Shown here piece after piece: positions 43,042 to 52,075 of a stretch of DNA of 64,000 nt. Position numbers and translations under genes: made by a program. This stretch comes from Roseomonas aerilata DSM 19363. GTDB taxonomy: Bacteria > Pseudomonadota > Alphaproteobacteria > Acetobacterales > Acetobacteraceae. The stretch is from contig NZ_JONP01000013.1 of NCBI RefSeq assembly GCF_000711725.1, positions 1-64,000 on the forward strand, given 5' to 3'. Positions within the stretch are counted from its first letter, which is position 1, and each line of letters opens with the position of its first letter. The notes below the pieces were generated by a model, which saw nothing but the letters and a program-made list of their open reading frames with translations, ran no database searches and had not been told where the DNA came from.

Positions 43042-43258
43042 CCACTCGCACCGCGCATGGCAGCCCCGCGACTTGGCGCTTGCCTTCCCCAACAGCGGCC
43101 ATAGGGTGGGGCGCATGGTTTCTCTTCGAACTCAGGGCGGGCGCCGAATGCCCCGAATTACCCTCCCGGTCGTCTGACCGGCACGCGGGCGATGCCCCGC
43201 GTCGCGGGCGGGCGGCCGGGCCAGAGCCCTCCGCCCCCCTTCGAGAGAGATTTTCCCC
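43042..43258. other. Upstream region of the small ACT-like gene
   Basis: About 217 bp without a gene. A weak promoter-like pair TTGCCT (43080-43085) and TAGGGT about 16 bp later faces the next gene. Nothing else was recognised. Confidence 0.35.
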
Positions 43259-43573
43259 ATGTTCGATGCCCTTCCCGGTGCCCTTCTGCCTGCGTCCCTT
43301 TCCGCCGAGGCGGAGGAGCGCGTGCTGGCCGTGCGTTATCTTGTCCGTGCGGAGGTTTCGCCCGGGTTGTTGCCGCGGTTGTTGCAGCCTTTGGCCAAGC
43401 GCGACGTGACGCCGGAGCGGTTCCGCGCGGCGCGGGAAGGCGAGGCGATGCGGGTGGAGATCGCGGCGGTGCTGCCGGAGTCGGTGGTGGAGCTGGTGGC
43501 AGGGAATATCCGCTCGGTGGTCGGCGTCACGCGGATCGAGGTCGAGCACGGAAGGGTTTCGCGGGGCGGCTGA
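43259..43573 (+). CDS. Small ACT-like domain protein
   Basis: A 104-residue protein with alternating strands and helices: YLVRAEVSPGLLPRLLQPLA, then MRVEIAAVLPESVVELVAGNI and VVGVTRIEVEHG, a beta-alpha-beta pair like an ACT domain (for example IlvM-type small subunits). No partner enzyme is adjacent. A GAGAGAG ribosome site lies about 8 bases upstream. It is 70 bp before the cytochrome bd operon; a link is not evident. Confidence 0.55.
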   Translation: MFDALPGALLPASLSAEAEERVLAVRYLVRAEVSPGLLPRLLQPLAKRDVTPERFRAAREGEAMRVEIAAVLPESVVELVAGNIRSVVGVTRIEVEHGRVSRGG

Positions 43574-43643
43574 GCGGCCACGCGTAACTGCTTGGTTCCC
43601 CGGGCGGTCGTTCCCACCTCTCCGCCAGGAGAGTCCGTGCCCC

Positions 43644-45248
43644 ATGATCGACGCCCTTCTGCCGAGCGCCCTCGACCTCGCGCGCTTCCAGTTCGCCTTC
43701 ACCGTCGTCTGGCACTTCCTGTTCCCAGCCTTCACCATCGGGCTCGCGAGCTATCTCGCGGTGCTCGAGGGGCTGTGGCTGTGGACGGGCAAGGCCGTCT
43801 ATCTCGACACCTTCCGCTACTGGCTGAAGATCTTCGCGGTCGCCTTCGCCATGGGCGTCGTGTCGGGGATCGTGATGTCCTACCAGTTCGGCACGAACTG
43901 GTCGGTGCTGTCGGACAAGGCCGGCGCTGTGATCGGGCCGCTGATGGGCTACGAGGTGCTGACCGCCTTCTTCCTGGAGGCCGGGTTCCTCGGCGTCATG
44001 CTCTTCGGCATGGACCGGGTGGGCAAGGGGCTGCACATGCTGGCCACCGCCCTGGTGGCGACCGGCACCTTCTTCTCGGCCTTCTGGATCCTTTCGGCCA
44101 ATTCCTGGCTGCACACGCCGGCGGGCTACGCGCTGCTGCCGGATGGGCGCTTCGTGCCCGAGGACTGGTGGGCGGTGATCTTCAATCCCTCCTTTCCCTA
44201 TCGCCTCGCGCATACCGTCACGGGCGCCTACCTGACGACGGCGCTGATCGTGGGGGCGGTGGGCGCTTGGCACCTGCTGCGGGAGCGGCAGGGGCGGTTC
44301 GCGCGGCGGGATGCGGGCATGGAGAGCGCGTCGGGTGCCCGCATGACGGCCAGCACCGGCACGGCGGCCGCCGGGCACGGCGTGATGAGCGGGACCGTCC
44401 CGACCGAGCCGGCCCCGCACAGCGCCGGGGCGGAGCGCGGGCGCGAGGCGAGCGAGGCGGGGCCCAATCCGCGCGCGCGGCTGATGTTCTCGATGGCGAT
44501 GTGGATGCTGCTCATCGTGGCGCCCATCCAGGCGGTGCTGGGCGATCTGCACGGGGGCAATACCTACGAGCACCAGCCGGCGAAGGTGGCGGCGATGGAG
44601 GGGCATTTCCCAACCGAGCGCGGCGCGCCCTCGATCCTGTTCGGCCTGCCGGACGCGGAGGCGGGGGAGACGCGGATGCAGATCGCGATTCCGAACCTCG
44701 CCAGCCTCTACCTGACGCATGACTGGAACGGCGAGGTGCGCGGGCTGAACGACATCCCGCGCGACCACTGGCCGACGAACATCCCGCTTGTCTTCTGGGC
44801 TTTCCGCGTGATGGTCGGACTCGGGCTGCTGATGATCACGCTCGGCGTGGCGGGCGGCGTGATGCGGCTGCGCGGGCGGCTCTACACCACGCCCTGGCTG
44901 CTGCGGGCCGCGATCGCGATGGGGCCGGCGGGGCTCTTCGCCGTGACCGCCGGGTGGATCGTCACCGAGGCGGGGCGGCAGCCCTTCACGATCTACGGGA
45001 TGCTGCGCACGGCTGACAGCGCCTCGCCGATCGCGCTGCCGGCGGTCGCGACCTCGCTTGCGGCCTTCGTGGTGGTCTACTTCGTCGTGTTCGGGGCGGG
45101 TATCTGGTACCTGTTCAAGCTGTTCCAGCAGACGCCGCGGCCGCAAGAGGGCGCGCCGCCCTCCGGCCAGCCGATCCGCACGGCAGGGATCACGCCCGCG
45201 CCCTCCGCGGCGCCGGGTGCCGCGCCCGCCATCCAGCCGGCGGAGTAG
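43644..45248 (+). CDS. cydA: Cytochrome bd ubiquinol oxidase subunit I (CioA type)
   Basis: A 534-residue integral membrane subunit that oxidises ubiquinol and reduces oxygen. Haem ligands fit His24 (WHFLFPAF), His190 (YRLAHTVTGAY) and a Met in FWAFRVMVGLG. The quinol loop is short, which marks the cyanide-insensitive CioA subtype. Residues about 222-277 form a hydrophilic Ser/Gly/Ala-rich stretch in a loop, longer than the family norm. A Pro/Ala-rich tail ends the protein. First gene of a three-gene operon. Confidence 0.95.
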   Translation: MIDALLPSALDLARFQFAFTVVWHFLFPAFTIGLASYLAVLEGLWLWTGKAVYLDTFRYWLKIFAVAFAMGVVSGIVMSYQFGTNWSVLSDKAGAVIGPLMGYEVLTAFFLEAGFLGVMLFGMDRVGKGLHMLATALVATGTFFSAFWILSANSWLHTPAGYALLPDGRFVPEDWWAVIFNPSFPYRLAHTVTGAYLTTALIVGAVGAWHLLRERQGRFARRDAGMESASGARMTASTGTAAAGHGVMSGTVPTEPAPHSAGAERGREASEAGPNPRARLMFSMAMWMLLIVAPIQAVLGDLHGGNTYEHQPAKVAAMEGHFPTERGAPSILFGLPDAEAGETRMQIAIPNLASLYLTHDWNGEVRGLNDIPRDHWPTNIPLVFWAFRVMVGLGLLMITLGVAGGVMRLRGRLYTTPWLLRAAIAMGPAGLFAVTAGWIVTEAGRQPFTIYGMLRTADSASPIALPAVATSLAAFVVVYFVVFGAGIWYLFKLFQQTPRPQEGAPPSGQPIRTAGITPAPSAAPGAAPAIQPAE

Positions 45249-45253
45249 GAGCG

Positions 45254-46303
45254 ATGGAAGAGGCGCTGACGGGCTGGGCCTTCTGGCTGCCGCTGATCTG
45301 GGCGGTGCTGATCGCGCTAGCCGTGTTCTTCTACGTCTGCATGGACGGCTTCGACCTCGGCATCGGGATCCTGTTTCCCTTCATGCCGGAGAAGGCGGAG
45401 CGGGACGTGGCGGTGAACACGGTGGCCCCCGTGTGGGACGGCAACGAGACTTGGCTGGTGCTGGGCGGCGGCGGGCTGCTGGCGGTGTTTCCGCTCGCCT
45501 ATGCGGTGGTGCTGCCGGCGCTCTACATGCCGCTGATCCTCATGCTGCTCGCGCTCGTGTTCCGGGGCGTGGCCTTCGAGATGCGCTTCCGGGCGGAGAA
45601 CGAGACCCAGCAGCTCTGGTGGGACCGGGCTTTCTCCTGGGGGTCGATGCTCGCGGCCTTCATGCAGGGGATCGCGCTCGGCGCCTTCGTGCAGGGGATC
45701 GAGGTCGTGGGCCGCGCCTATGCCGGCGGGTGGTGGGACTGGCTCTCGCCTTTTTCCGTGCTGACGGGGGTGGCGCTGATGGTGGGCTACGCGCTGCTCG
45801 GCGCCTGCTGGCTGCTGTGGAAGACGGAAGGGCCGCTGCACACGCGCGCGGCGTCGCTCGCCTGGCGCTTCGCAGTGGCGACGGTGGGCGCGATCGCGCT
45901 TGTCTCCGCCATCATGCCCTTCCTGCAGCCGGCCTTCGCCGCGCGCTGGCTGAGCTTTCCGAACCTGCTCCTCGCGGCGCCGGTGCCGCTGCTGGTGGCC
46001 TTCCTCATCTGGCGCTTCTTCCACGCGCTGGCCGAGGATACCGGGCATGGCGGGATGGTGGACGCGCGGCCCTTCATGCTCGCGCTCGGCCTCTTCGCGC
46101 TGTCCTATGCCGGGCTCGGCGTGTCGATGTGGCCGATGATCGTGCCGCCCGCCTTCAACATCTGGGAAGCAGCAGCGCCGCCGGCCTCGCAGGGCTTCCT
46201 GCTGGTGGGCGCCGCGGTGCTGATCCCGGTGATTCTGGCCTACACCGGCTATGTCTACTGGCTGTTCCGCGGAAAGGTGACGCATGAGAGCGGCTACCAC
46301 TGA
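45254..46303 (+). CDS. cydB: Cytochrome bd ubiquinol oxidase subunit II
   Basis: A 349-residue membrane subunit pairing with CydA. Typical start: WAVLIALAVFFYVCMDGFDL and GIGILFPFMP, then VWDGNETWLVLGGGGLLAVF. About eight helices. The ATG is 5 bp after the cydA stop. It overlaps the small DUF2474 gene. Confidence 0.96.
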   Translation: MEEALTGWAFWLPLIWAVLIALAVFFYVCMDGFDLGIGILFPFMPEKAERDVAVNTVAPVWDGNETWLVLGGGGLLAVFPLAYAVVLPALYMPLILMLLALVFRGVAFEMRFRAENETQQLWWDRAFSWGSMLAAFMQGIALGAFVQGIEVVGRAYAGGWWDWLSPFSVLTGVALMVGYALLGACWLLWKTEGPLHTRAASLAWRFAVATVGAIALVSAIMPFLQPAFAARWLSFPNLLLAAPVPLLVAFLIWRFFHALAEDTGHGGMVDARPFMLALGLFALSYAGLGVSMWPMIVPPAFNIWEAAAPPASQGFLLVGAAVLIPVILAYTGYVYWLFRGKVTHESGYH

Positions 46304-46409
46304 GATGTGGGGGCGGCGCCTGCTCTGGTTCGTGGGGCTCTGGGCCGTGAGCATCCTCGCGCTCGGCGCGGTTGCGATGATCCTGCGCGCGGTGCTGAAG
46401 GGGGTTTAG
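46284..46409 (+). CDS. DUF2474 small subunit of the bd-type oxidase
   Basis: A 41-residue single-helix membrane protein (start MRAATTEMWGRRLLWFVGLW). The basic pair before the helix and the hydrophobic stretch FVGLWAVSILALGAVAMIL match DUF2474 proteins, found after cioAB and thought to play the CydX role of stabilising the haem site. It starts 20 bp inside cydB, with GGAAAGG about 7 bases upstream; an in-frame ATG at 46305 is possible. Confidence 0.8.
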   Translation: MRAATTEMWGRRLLWFVGLWAVSILALGAVAMILRAVLKGV

Positions 46410-46432
46410 CGCCCGCCGGGTGGCGCTTGCTG

Positions 46433-46646
46433 CCCCGAGGAGAGGAAGAAGGAATTCTTCCTCTCCCCGGACCCCTCTCCATCATCTTCTTCTTCGAGTT
46501 CGAAGTGCTGGGCGGCTGGTGCGCCTCGGGTCAGGGACCCGAGGCGACGGCATTCACAGGAAGGTTCCGCGACAGCCCGAAGGGGGTCCAGGGGCCTCAG
46601 GCTCCTGGCGGGAGAGGTCCGGAGAGGGCTGAGCCCTCTCTGGTGC
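46433..46646 (+). repeat. Hairpin-array intergenic repeat, copy 9
   Basis: Forward copy after the cytochrome bd operon. Central loop AGG; the next stem reads CCAGGGGCC-TCA-GGCTCCTGG, where an A-T pair of other copies is G-C; the last hairpin is AGAGGGC-TGA-GCCCTCT. The TGAACGC module is absent. It ends 20 bases before the binding-protein stop. Confidence 0.85.
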
Positions 46647-46665
46647 CACCCGCGCTGCACCCGAC

Positions 46666-47694
46666 TTAACGCATGGCCGGCGCGAACTGGAACCCACCCG
46701 CGGTCCAGAGCGCGTTGTGCCCGCGCGCGAGGCCGAGCGGGGTGATGTTGCGCTCGAAGACCTCGCCGTAGTTGCCCACCTGCTTGATGGTGAAATAGGC
46801 CCAACGGTTGTCCAGCCCGAGCGCCTGGCCGAGGCCGCCCTCGAGGCCGAGCAGGCGGCGGATGTCGGGGTTGGAGGCGCCGCCGAAGGTGTCGACGTTG
46901 GCGCTCGTCACCTTCAGGTTCTCGGCGTGGAGCTGCGCGTACTGCACCCAGCGCACGATATCGAACCACTTGTCGTCACCCTTGCGCACCATGGGCGCGA
47001 TCGGGCCGAAGCTGAGCTGCTCGGGCAGGATCGTCAGCTCGCCCGCCTGGGGGCCCTGGCGGTAGCGGAAGGCGGCGGCCTGGGAGGTGTCGGTGGCGTA
47101 GGCGTCGCAGCGGCCGTTCAGGAAGGCGTCGCGCAGCTGGTTAACGTCGCTGATGAGGACGGGCGTGTACTCGATGCGGTTGGCGCGGCCCCAGTCGGCG
47201 AGGTTGATCTCGGTGCTCGTGCCGCTGGCGACGCAGATCGACGCGCCGCCCAGCCCGGAGACCGAGGTGACCCCGGAGGACGTCTTCACGATGATGCTCG
47301 TGCCGTCCCAGAAGTTCGGGGCCGCGAAGAGAAGGCCGAGATTGGCCTCGCGCGTCAGGCTCCAGCCGGTGTTGCGGATCAGGACGTCCACCTCGCCGGC
47401 CTGGAGGGCGGTGAAGCGGCTGACCGTGCTGAGATGGACGTAGCGGACCTTCTCGGCGTCGCCGAGGGTCGCGGCGGCGAGGGCGCGGCACCCGTCCGCG
47501 TCGATTCCGCGCATGACGCCGCGGTTGTCGGGGAAGGAGAAGCCGGGCGATTCCCCGGACACGCCGCAGTTGAGCATCCCCCGCGCCCGGACGGCGTCGA
47601 GGGTGGCGGAGCCGGTTCCCTGCGCGGCGGCCGGGGCGGCGGCCCCGAGGCCGATCAGCCCCGAGGCCAGGATCGCCATGACATGCTTCAGCAT
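46666..47694 (-). CDS. Periplasmic amino-acid-binding protein (ABC transporter, AapJ type)
   Basis: A 342-residue periplasmic binding protein. Signal peptide (MLKHVMAILASGLIGLGAAA, cut after AAA-Q), then LDAVRARGMLNCGVSGESPG, GIDADGCRALAAATLGDAEK and SRFTALQAGEVDVLIRNTGW, as in general L-amino-acid binding proteins. No permease or ATPase genes are adjacent, so it works with distant transporters. It is downstream of an FAD oxidoreductase gene by 32 bp, suggesting uptake and oxidation of an amino acid. Confidence 0.92.
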   Translation of the reverse strand: MLKHVMAILASGLIGLGAAAPAAAQGTGSATLDAVRARGMLNCGVSGESPGFSFPDNRGVMRGIDADGCRALAAATLGDAEKVRYVHLSTVSRFTALQAGEVDVLIRNTGWSLTREANLGLLFAAPNFWDGTSIIVKTSSGVTSVSGLGGASICVASGTSTEINLADWGRANRIEYTPVLISDVNQLRDAFLNGRCDAYATDTSQAAAFRYRQGPQAGELTILPEQLSFGPIAPMVRKGDDKWFDIVRWVQYAQLHAENLKVTSANVDTFGGASNPDIRRLLGLEGGLGQALGLDNRWAYFTIKQVGNYGEVFERNITPLGLARGHNALWTAGGFQFAPAMR

Positions 47695-47726
47695 CTGATC
47701 ACCTTCAGCTTGGGGGGGAGCGGACG

Positions 47727-49055
47727 TCACATCGCGGCCGGGCGGAGGTCCGAGCCGTCGTTGAAGCGGGAGAAGCGGAAGGGCGCGGGATCGACGACCG
47801 GCGCGTCCCCGGCGATCAGGTCGGCCGCCAGCCGCCCCGCGCCGGGCCCGACGCCAAAGCCGTGGCCGCTGAAGCCGGTCGAGAGGAAGAGGCCGGGCAG
47901 CGCGGCGACGGGCGAGATGACTGGGACGGCGTCCGGCGTGTTGTCGATCCAGCCGCCCCAGGCATGGGCCATGCCGATCCCGGACAGGGCGGGGTAGGAT
48001 TCCACGAGCATCGACAGCGCCTCGTTCACCGTCGCCATGTCCGGGCCGGGGTCGAGCACGCGCGTGCGCTCGAAGGGCGAGATCCCGTCCGGTGTCCAGC
48101 GGGCGAGGGCTTCCGGCCCGGAGAGGAAGGACCGGCCCATCCGGACCTTCACGCCGGCCTCGCGGCGCTTGAGGAACATCGGCAGGAACTCGCGGGCGTA
48201 GCGGAAGCCCTGCGGCGTCAGCTCGATGGTGCCGCGCCCGCGGATCGCGACGGTGTAGCCGCCGTCGAGCCGGCGGCGCATGACGTAGTTCGGCGTGGAG
48301 AGCCCGCCCTCAGTCACCGCGGGTGCCGCCGTGGTGGCGAAGACCGTGGAGCGCACGCCGGCCTGGGGAAGGGCGATGCCGTGGTGGCGCAGGAAGAGCG
48401 ATGTCCAGGCCCCGCCCGCGCAGAGCACGGCCCCCGCGCGGATCCGGCCCGCTTCCGTCACCACGCCCGAGAGGGTGCCGCCGGTGCGTTCGAGGGTCCG
48501 CACGGCGCAGCCCTGGTGGATGGTGACGCCCAGCCGGCGCGCTGCCTCGGCGAGGGCGGGCACGGCCATCGAGGGTTCGGCGCGGCCGTCGGTCGGGGAA
48601 TGGGCGCCGCCGATCCAGGGGCGGGCGCAGCCGGGCGTCATCGCCTGGGCTTCCTGCGCCGTCAGCATCCTGCTCTCCACCTGGTAGCTCCGGGCGAGCT
48701 CGGACCAGCGCTCCCAGGCCTCCAGGTCCGCGGGGCGATCGGTGACGTAGAGCAGGCCGGTGCGGCGGAAGCCGAGATCCGCGCCGATCTCCTCCGCCAG
48801 CCGGCCCCAGAGGTCGAGGCTGTAGCGCGCCAGGGGAAGTTCCCGCTCGTCGCGGTTCTGCTGGCGGCACCATCCCCAGTTGCGGCTGGATTGCTCCGCG
48901 GCGATGCGGCCCTTTTCCAGGACGGCGACGGAGAGGCCCTTTCGCGCGAGGTGGTAGGCCGCGGCGATGCCGGCGATGCCGCCGCCGATGACGACCACGT
49001 CGGCCTCGGCGGGCAGCGCGGGGTCGCTTTGGACGGGATCCACGTTCGACGGCAT
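47727..49055 (-). CDS. FAD-dependent amino-acid-type oxidoreductase (DAO family)
   Basis: A 442-residue flavoenzyme. The dinucleotide fold starts VVVIGGGIAGIAAAYHLA (about 20-37); SSRNWGWCRQQNRDERELPL follows, and the end has GLFLSTGFSGHGFGVGPGAG, the flavin-closing motif of the DAO family. It probably oxidises an amino or imino acid. Divergent from an IclR regulator that shares its promoter region, and followed by a binding protein. Confidence 0.9.
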   Translation of the reverse strand: MPSNVDPVQSDPALPAEADVVVIGGGIAGIAAAYHLARKGLSVAVLEKGRIAAEQSSRNWGWCRQQNRDERELPLARYSLDLWGRLAEEIGADLGFRRTGLLYVTDRPADLEAWERWSELARSYQVESRMLTAQEAQAMTPGCARPWIGGAHSPTDGRAEPSMAVPALAEAARRLGVTIHQGCAVRTLERTGGTLSGVVTEAGRIRAGAVLCAGGAWTSLFLRHHGIALPQAGVRSTVFATTAAPAVTEGGLSTPNYVMRRRLDGGYTVAIRGRGTIELTPQGFRYAREFLPMFLKRREAGVKVRMGRSFLSGPEALARWTPDGISPFERTRVLDPGPDMATVNEALSMLVESYPALSGIGMAHAWGGWIDNTPDAVPVISPVAALPGLFLSTGFSGHGFGVGPGAGRLAADLIAGDAPVVDPAPFRFSRFNDGSDLRPAAM

Positions 49056-49152
49056 CGGCGCCTCTCCTGGCGGCAAGCAACCGGGAGGAGTTCGCCAGCC
49101 GCACGCCCCCTCGGCCTCTCTAGCTATCGTACCGGACGGCATCAACGATTAT

Positions 49153-49197
49153 TTTCACTGAATGAAAGTGGTGGTAGGAAAGTTCCATTCAGTGAAA
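49153..49197. promoter_or_regulatory. Inverted-repeat operator for the IclR regulator
   Basis: CACTGAATG (49056+100, i.e. 49156-49164) and its exact inverse CATTCAGTG (49186-49194) are centred 30 bp apart, with flanking TTTC/GAAA extending the symmetry. It lies in the AT-rich gap between the divergent FAD oxidoreductase and IclR genes, 15 bases before the regulator start, so it probably controls both. Confidence 0.75.
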
Positions 49198-49208
49198 GTG
49201 AGGGCGTG

Positions 49209-50033
49209 ATGGGGAAGGTGCCGGCGGCGGAGGGGCGGGACGGCGTGCTGTCCCGGGCCGTGGCGATCCTACGGGCTCTGGCCGCAGCGGGGCCCGATGG
49301 TCTGCGGCTGAGCGATATCGCGGAGGCGGCGGACCTTCCGAAGCCCACCGCGCTCCGCATCCTCAGGACCCTGCAGGGGGAGGGGCTGGTGGAGGACGGG
49401 CCCTTGGGCCGGACCTACCGGCTGGGCCTCGACCTCTTCTGCCTGGCCGCGCGGGCGGGCAACCCGTCCAACCTGCGCGACCTCGGGCGACCCGCGATGC
49501 TGCGCGTGGCCGCGGCCTTCGAGGATACGGTCTTCCTGCTGGTGCGGTCCGGCTACGATGCTGTCCTCATCGACCGGAGCGAGGGCGTGCTGCCGGTCCG
49601 CTCCCTCACCGGCGATATCGGGGGCAAGGTGCCGCTCGGCCTGGGGCAGGGGTCCACGGCCATCCTCGCCTCCCTTCCGGCGGGGGAGCAGGAGGAGGTC
49701 GTGCGGCACAACCTTCCCCTCATCCGGGAGCGGGGCGGGCTGGAGGAGACGGCGCTGCGGACCGCCCTGCTGGACACGGCCCGGAAGGGCTACTGCGACG
49801 TCGCGAACGGCCTCATCCCCGGAAGCTCGGGCCTGGCGGTGCCGATCCGGGACAGGACCGGGCAGGTGATCGCGGCGCTCAGCATCGGGACAACGCTGGA
49901 GCGCCTCACGCCGGAACGGCGGGCGGCGATGGCGGAGATGCTGCAGCGGGAGGCGGCGGCGATCGGCGACGCCTCCAACCCCTTCGACCCCACGCTCCGC
50001 CGGCCCGGCGCTTCCATGCAGCGGGCCGGCTGA
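49209..50033 (+). CDS. IclR-family transcriptional regulator
   Basis: A 274-residue regulator. The N-terminal winged helix (about 14-75) has GLRLSDIAEAADLPKPTALR; the C-terminal effector domain (about 95-255) has SLTGDIGGKVPLGLGQGSTA and GSSGLAVPIRDRTGQVIAAL. It is divergent from the FAD oxidoreductase and binding-protein genes and likely regulates them in response to an organic or amino acid. A 9-bp inverted repeat lies just upstream. Confidence 0.93.
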   Translation: MGKVPAAEGRDGVLSRAVAILRALAAAGPDGLRLSDIAEAADLPKPTALRILRTLQGEGLVEDGPLGRTYRLGLDLFCLAARAGNPSNLRDLGRPAMLRVAAAFEDTVFLLVRSGYDAVLIDRSEGVLPVRSLTGDIGGKVPLGLGQGSTAILASLPAGEQEEVVRHNLPLIRERGGLEETALRTALLDTARKGYCDVANGLIPGSSGLAVPIRDRTGQVIAALSIGTTLERLTPERRAAMAEMLQREAAAIGDASNPFDPTLRRPGASMQRAG

Positions 50034-50062
50034 GGGTTCGCCCGGCCGCGGGCAGCGACGCT

Positions 50063-51010
50063 TCAGCGCTTCGCGGCCACGAAGGTATTCGAGAGGAAGA
50101 GTTCCGATCCGACCGCGTTGTCCTCCATCACCTCGATGACGTGGCAGTTGCCGCGGCGGAGGATGTCGAAGACCTCTGCCTGGGGAAGGGCGTGGACCTC
50201 CATGCCGCCCGGAGGGGAGGCGAGGTATTCCTTCGCGTCGAAGCGGTACTGCGAGCCGTAGGTGACGATCTGGAAGAAGAGGACGGCGCCGGGGTTGGCG
50301 CGCGTCGTCACGTGCTCGAGGATGCAGCGCGAGACCGGCGGCGGGTTGTGCTGCAGGACGATGCTCGAGACGAAGACGTCGAAGGGCTTCAGTTCGGCAT
50401 AGTCCGCGAGGGAGCGGAGAAGACTGAACTCCGCGTTCCCGATGCGCAGCTTGCCGAGGTGCTGCTGCGCGATCGCGAGGTTGCCGGGCGAGATGTCGTA
50501 GCCGTGCAGCGTGCGGAACAGCGGCGCCAGGTGCATGGAGACGCGCCCGACACCGCAGCCGAGTTCCACGCAGACGCTGCCGGGCCTGATGGCCAGCTTG
50601 TTGCGGAGGAGCGCCGCCTGGAAGGCGCGGACATCGTCGAGGCCGGTGGCGTAGAACTCGTCCCGGTTCGCCGCGATGTTGCCGGTTCTGAAGCGGTCAT
50701 GGGTAAGGATGGACCAGTAGGGGTCCTCCTGGCCGAAGCGGGTCCATTCCTGCTGCATGCGCTGGAAGAACCGGTCGAGGATGTCCGGCGTGGTTCGCGA
50801 GGAGCTGGCCGGGTTGCGCGCGAAGGCGAAGTGGGCGACGGGCTTGGCATTGGCGGCGTAGCGTTCGCGGAACTCCTCGGACCGGAGGAGGGTCTCGCGG
50901 AAGGTGTTGAGATCGGGGACTTCGCGGTTCTGGCGGTAGATTTCAGGACTTTCCGGCACCCTGCCGAGAATGAACACGTAGGCGTCGCGAATTTCCTGGT
51001 CGCTCAGCAT
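50063..51010 (-). CDS. SAM-dependent methyltransferase with DUF4214-like N-terminus
   Basis: A 315-residue protein. The N-terminal 65 residues (EIRDAYVFILGRVPESPEIY ... RSEEFRERY) resemble a DUF4214 / phycobilisome-linker-like helix repeat. The rest is a class I methyltransferase with VELGCGVGRVSMHLAP and DVFVSSIVLQHNPPP. DUF4214 modules occur in extracellular-glycan contexts, so a sugar or surface target is possible. The start at 51010 is preferred; an upstream extension to 51067 lacks support. Confidence 0.75.
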   Translation of the reverse strand: MLSDQEIRDAYVFILGRVPESPEIYRQNREVPDLNTFRETLLRSEEFRERYAANAKPVAHFAFARNPASSSRTTPDILDRFFQRMQQEWTRFGQEDPYWSILTHDRFRTGNIAANRDEFYATGLDDVRAFQAALLRNKLAIRPGSVCVELGCGVGRVSMHLAPLFRTLHGYDISPGNLAIAQQHLGKLRIGNAEFSLLRSLADYAELKPFDVFVSSIVLQHNPPPVSRCILEHVTTRANPGAVLFFQIVTYGSQYRFDAKEYLASPPGGMEVHALPQAEVFDILRRGNCHVIEVMEDNAVGSELFLSNTFVAAKR

Positions 51011-51217
51011 CCAGCATCGTCCTCTGGGATCCGGTGAGCGGAGGACCGCGGCCGCGGCGTTTTCCACGGAGATGAAGCCGCAGTCCTGTCACATCGTTGC
51101 GAATTCGTAGCATGACGGGCTGTTGCTGTCATCGCTGCCGCGCGCACCAGGGAAGTATTGCAACTTTATAATAAAGGACGGCGATACTCCTGAAGGTTGT
51201 GCCGCCTTGTACTTCTT
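51011..51217. promoter_or_regulatory. AT-richer gap with a palindrome, methyltransferase upstream region
   Basis: A 207-bp gap of lower GC than its surroundings. It contains the palindrome CTTTAT-A-ATAAAG (51164-51176), which could be an operator or part of the minus-strand promoter of the methyltransferase gene. No gene seen. Confidence 0.4.
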
Positions 51218-52027
51218 CTACTGGCGATCCTGGGCCGTCCTGCCTTCGCTTCCCCGCGGCGTGACCCCGAAGGCCGCGCGGAAGGCCGCGCCGAAGGCGG
51301 GGGCGGAGGCGTAGCCGACCGCGGCCGCCGCGCGTGCCGGCGGCACGCCCTGGGCGAGGAGGGCGGCGGCCTCGGCGAGGCGGAGCGCCTGGCGCCAGGC
51401 GCCGAAGGAGAGGCCGGTCTCCGCGCGGAAGTGCCGCGAGAGGCTGCGGGGCGAGGCGCCGATGCGGGCCGCCCAGTCCTCGAGCGAGAGGGGGGAGGCG
51501 GGATCGGCCCGCAGCGCTGCCGCAAGCCGGGCAAGGCGGGGTTCGCGCGGCTCGGGCACGCCGAAGGGCAGGGCGGGGGCGCGGCGGATCTCATCGATCA
51601 GCAGGGCCGCGAGATGGCCGCCGCGGCCGTGCTCGTCCCATTCGAGGGGTTCCTCGCAGGCCGCGAGGATGAGTTCCCGCAACAGGGGAGAGGTGGCCAT
51701 GACGGTGACGCCCGGCGGCCCGGCGCGCGCCGCGTCCTCGCGCAGGAAGAGGGCGCGCATGCGGACGGTGCCGGCGACGAGGACGCTGTGCGGCTCCCCG
51801 GCGGGAACCCAGAGGGCGCGGCCGGAGGGGACGACGAAGTTCGCGGCGTCGGTCGCGATCCGCATGACGCCGCTGAGGGAGAAGAGGAGCTGGGCGCGGG
51901 CGTGGCTATGCCGGCCCGTCGATTCGCCGTCCGCGTAGTCGCGCCGGAAGGCGGCCAGCGGGCGGTCCACGGCGTCTTGCGGCAGGGGGTGGCGGGCAGA
52001 GGGGATTTGGCCGGTTCTCGACAGCAT
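51218..52027 (-). CDS. AraC-family regulator with cupin sensor
   Basis: A 269-residue regulator. The N-terminal cupin (about 35-110; GRHSHARAQLLFSLSGVMRI) is followed by two helix-turn-helix motifs (about 170-255): LEDWAARIGASPRSLSRHF and AAAAVGYASAPAFGAAFRAA. The start at 52027 is 48 bp from the divergent MFS gene, which it likely controls. Confidence 0.9.
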   Translation of the reverse strand: MLSRTGQIPSARHPLPQDAVDRPLAAFRRDYADGESTGRHSHARAQLLFSLSGVMRIATDAANFVVPSGRALWVPAGEPHSVLVAGTVRMRALFLREDAARAGPPGVTVMATSPLLRELILAACEEPLEWDEHGRGGHLAALLIDEIRRAPALPFGVPEPREPRLARLAAALRADPASPLSLEDWAARIGASPRSLSRHFRAETGLSFGAWRQALRLAEAAALLAQGVPPARAAAAVGYASAPAFGAAFRAAFGVTPRGSEGRTAQDRQ

Positions 52028-52075
52028 ATGGCCGAACGTCTCCTTCCGGCCAGGATAGGCTGAACCCAGGGAGAG

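Noticed and set aside
51123-51314. Small frame between the methyltransferase and AraC genes
   Set aside because: It overlaps the AraC 3' end in antisense and has no ribosome site or family.
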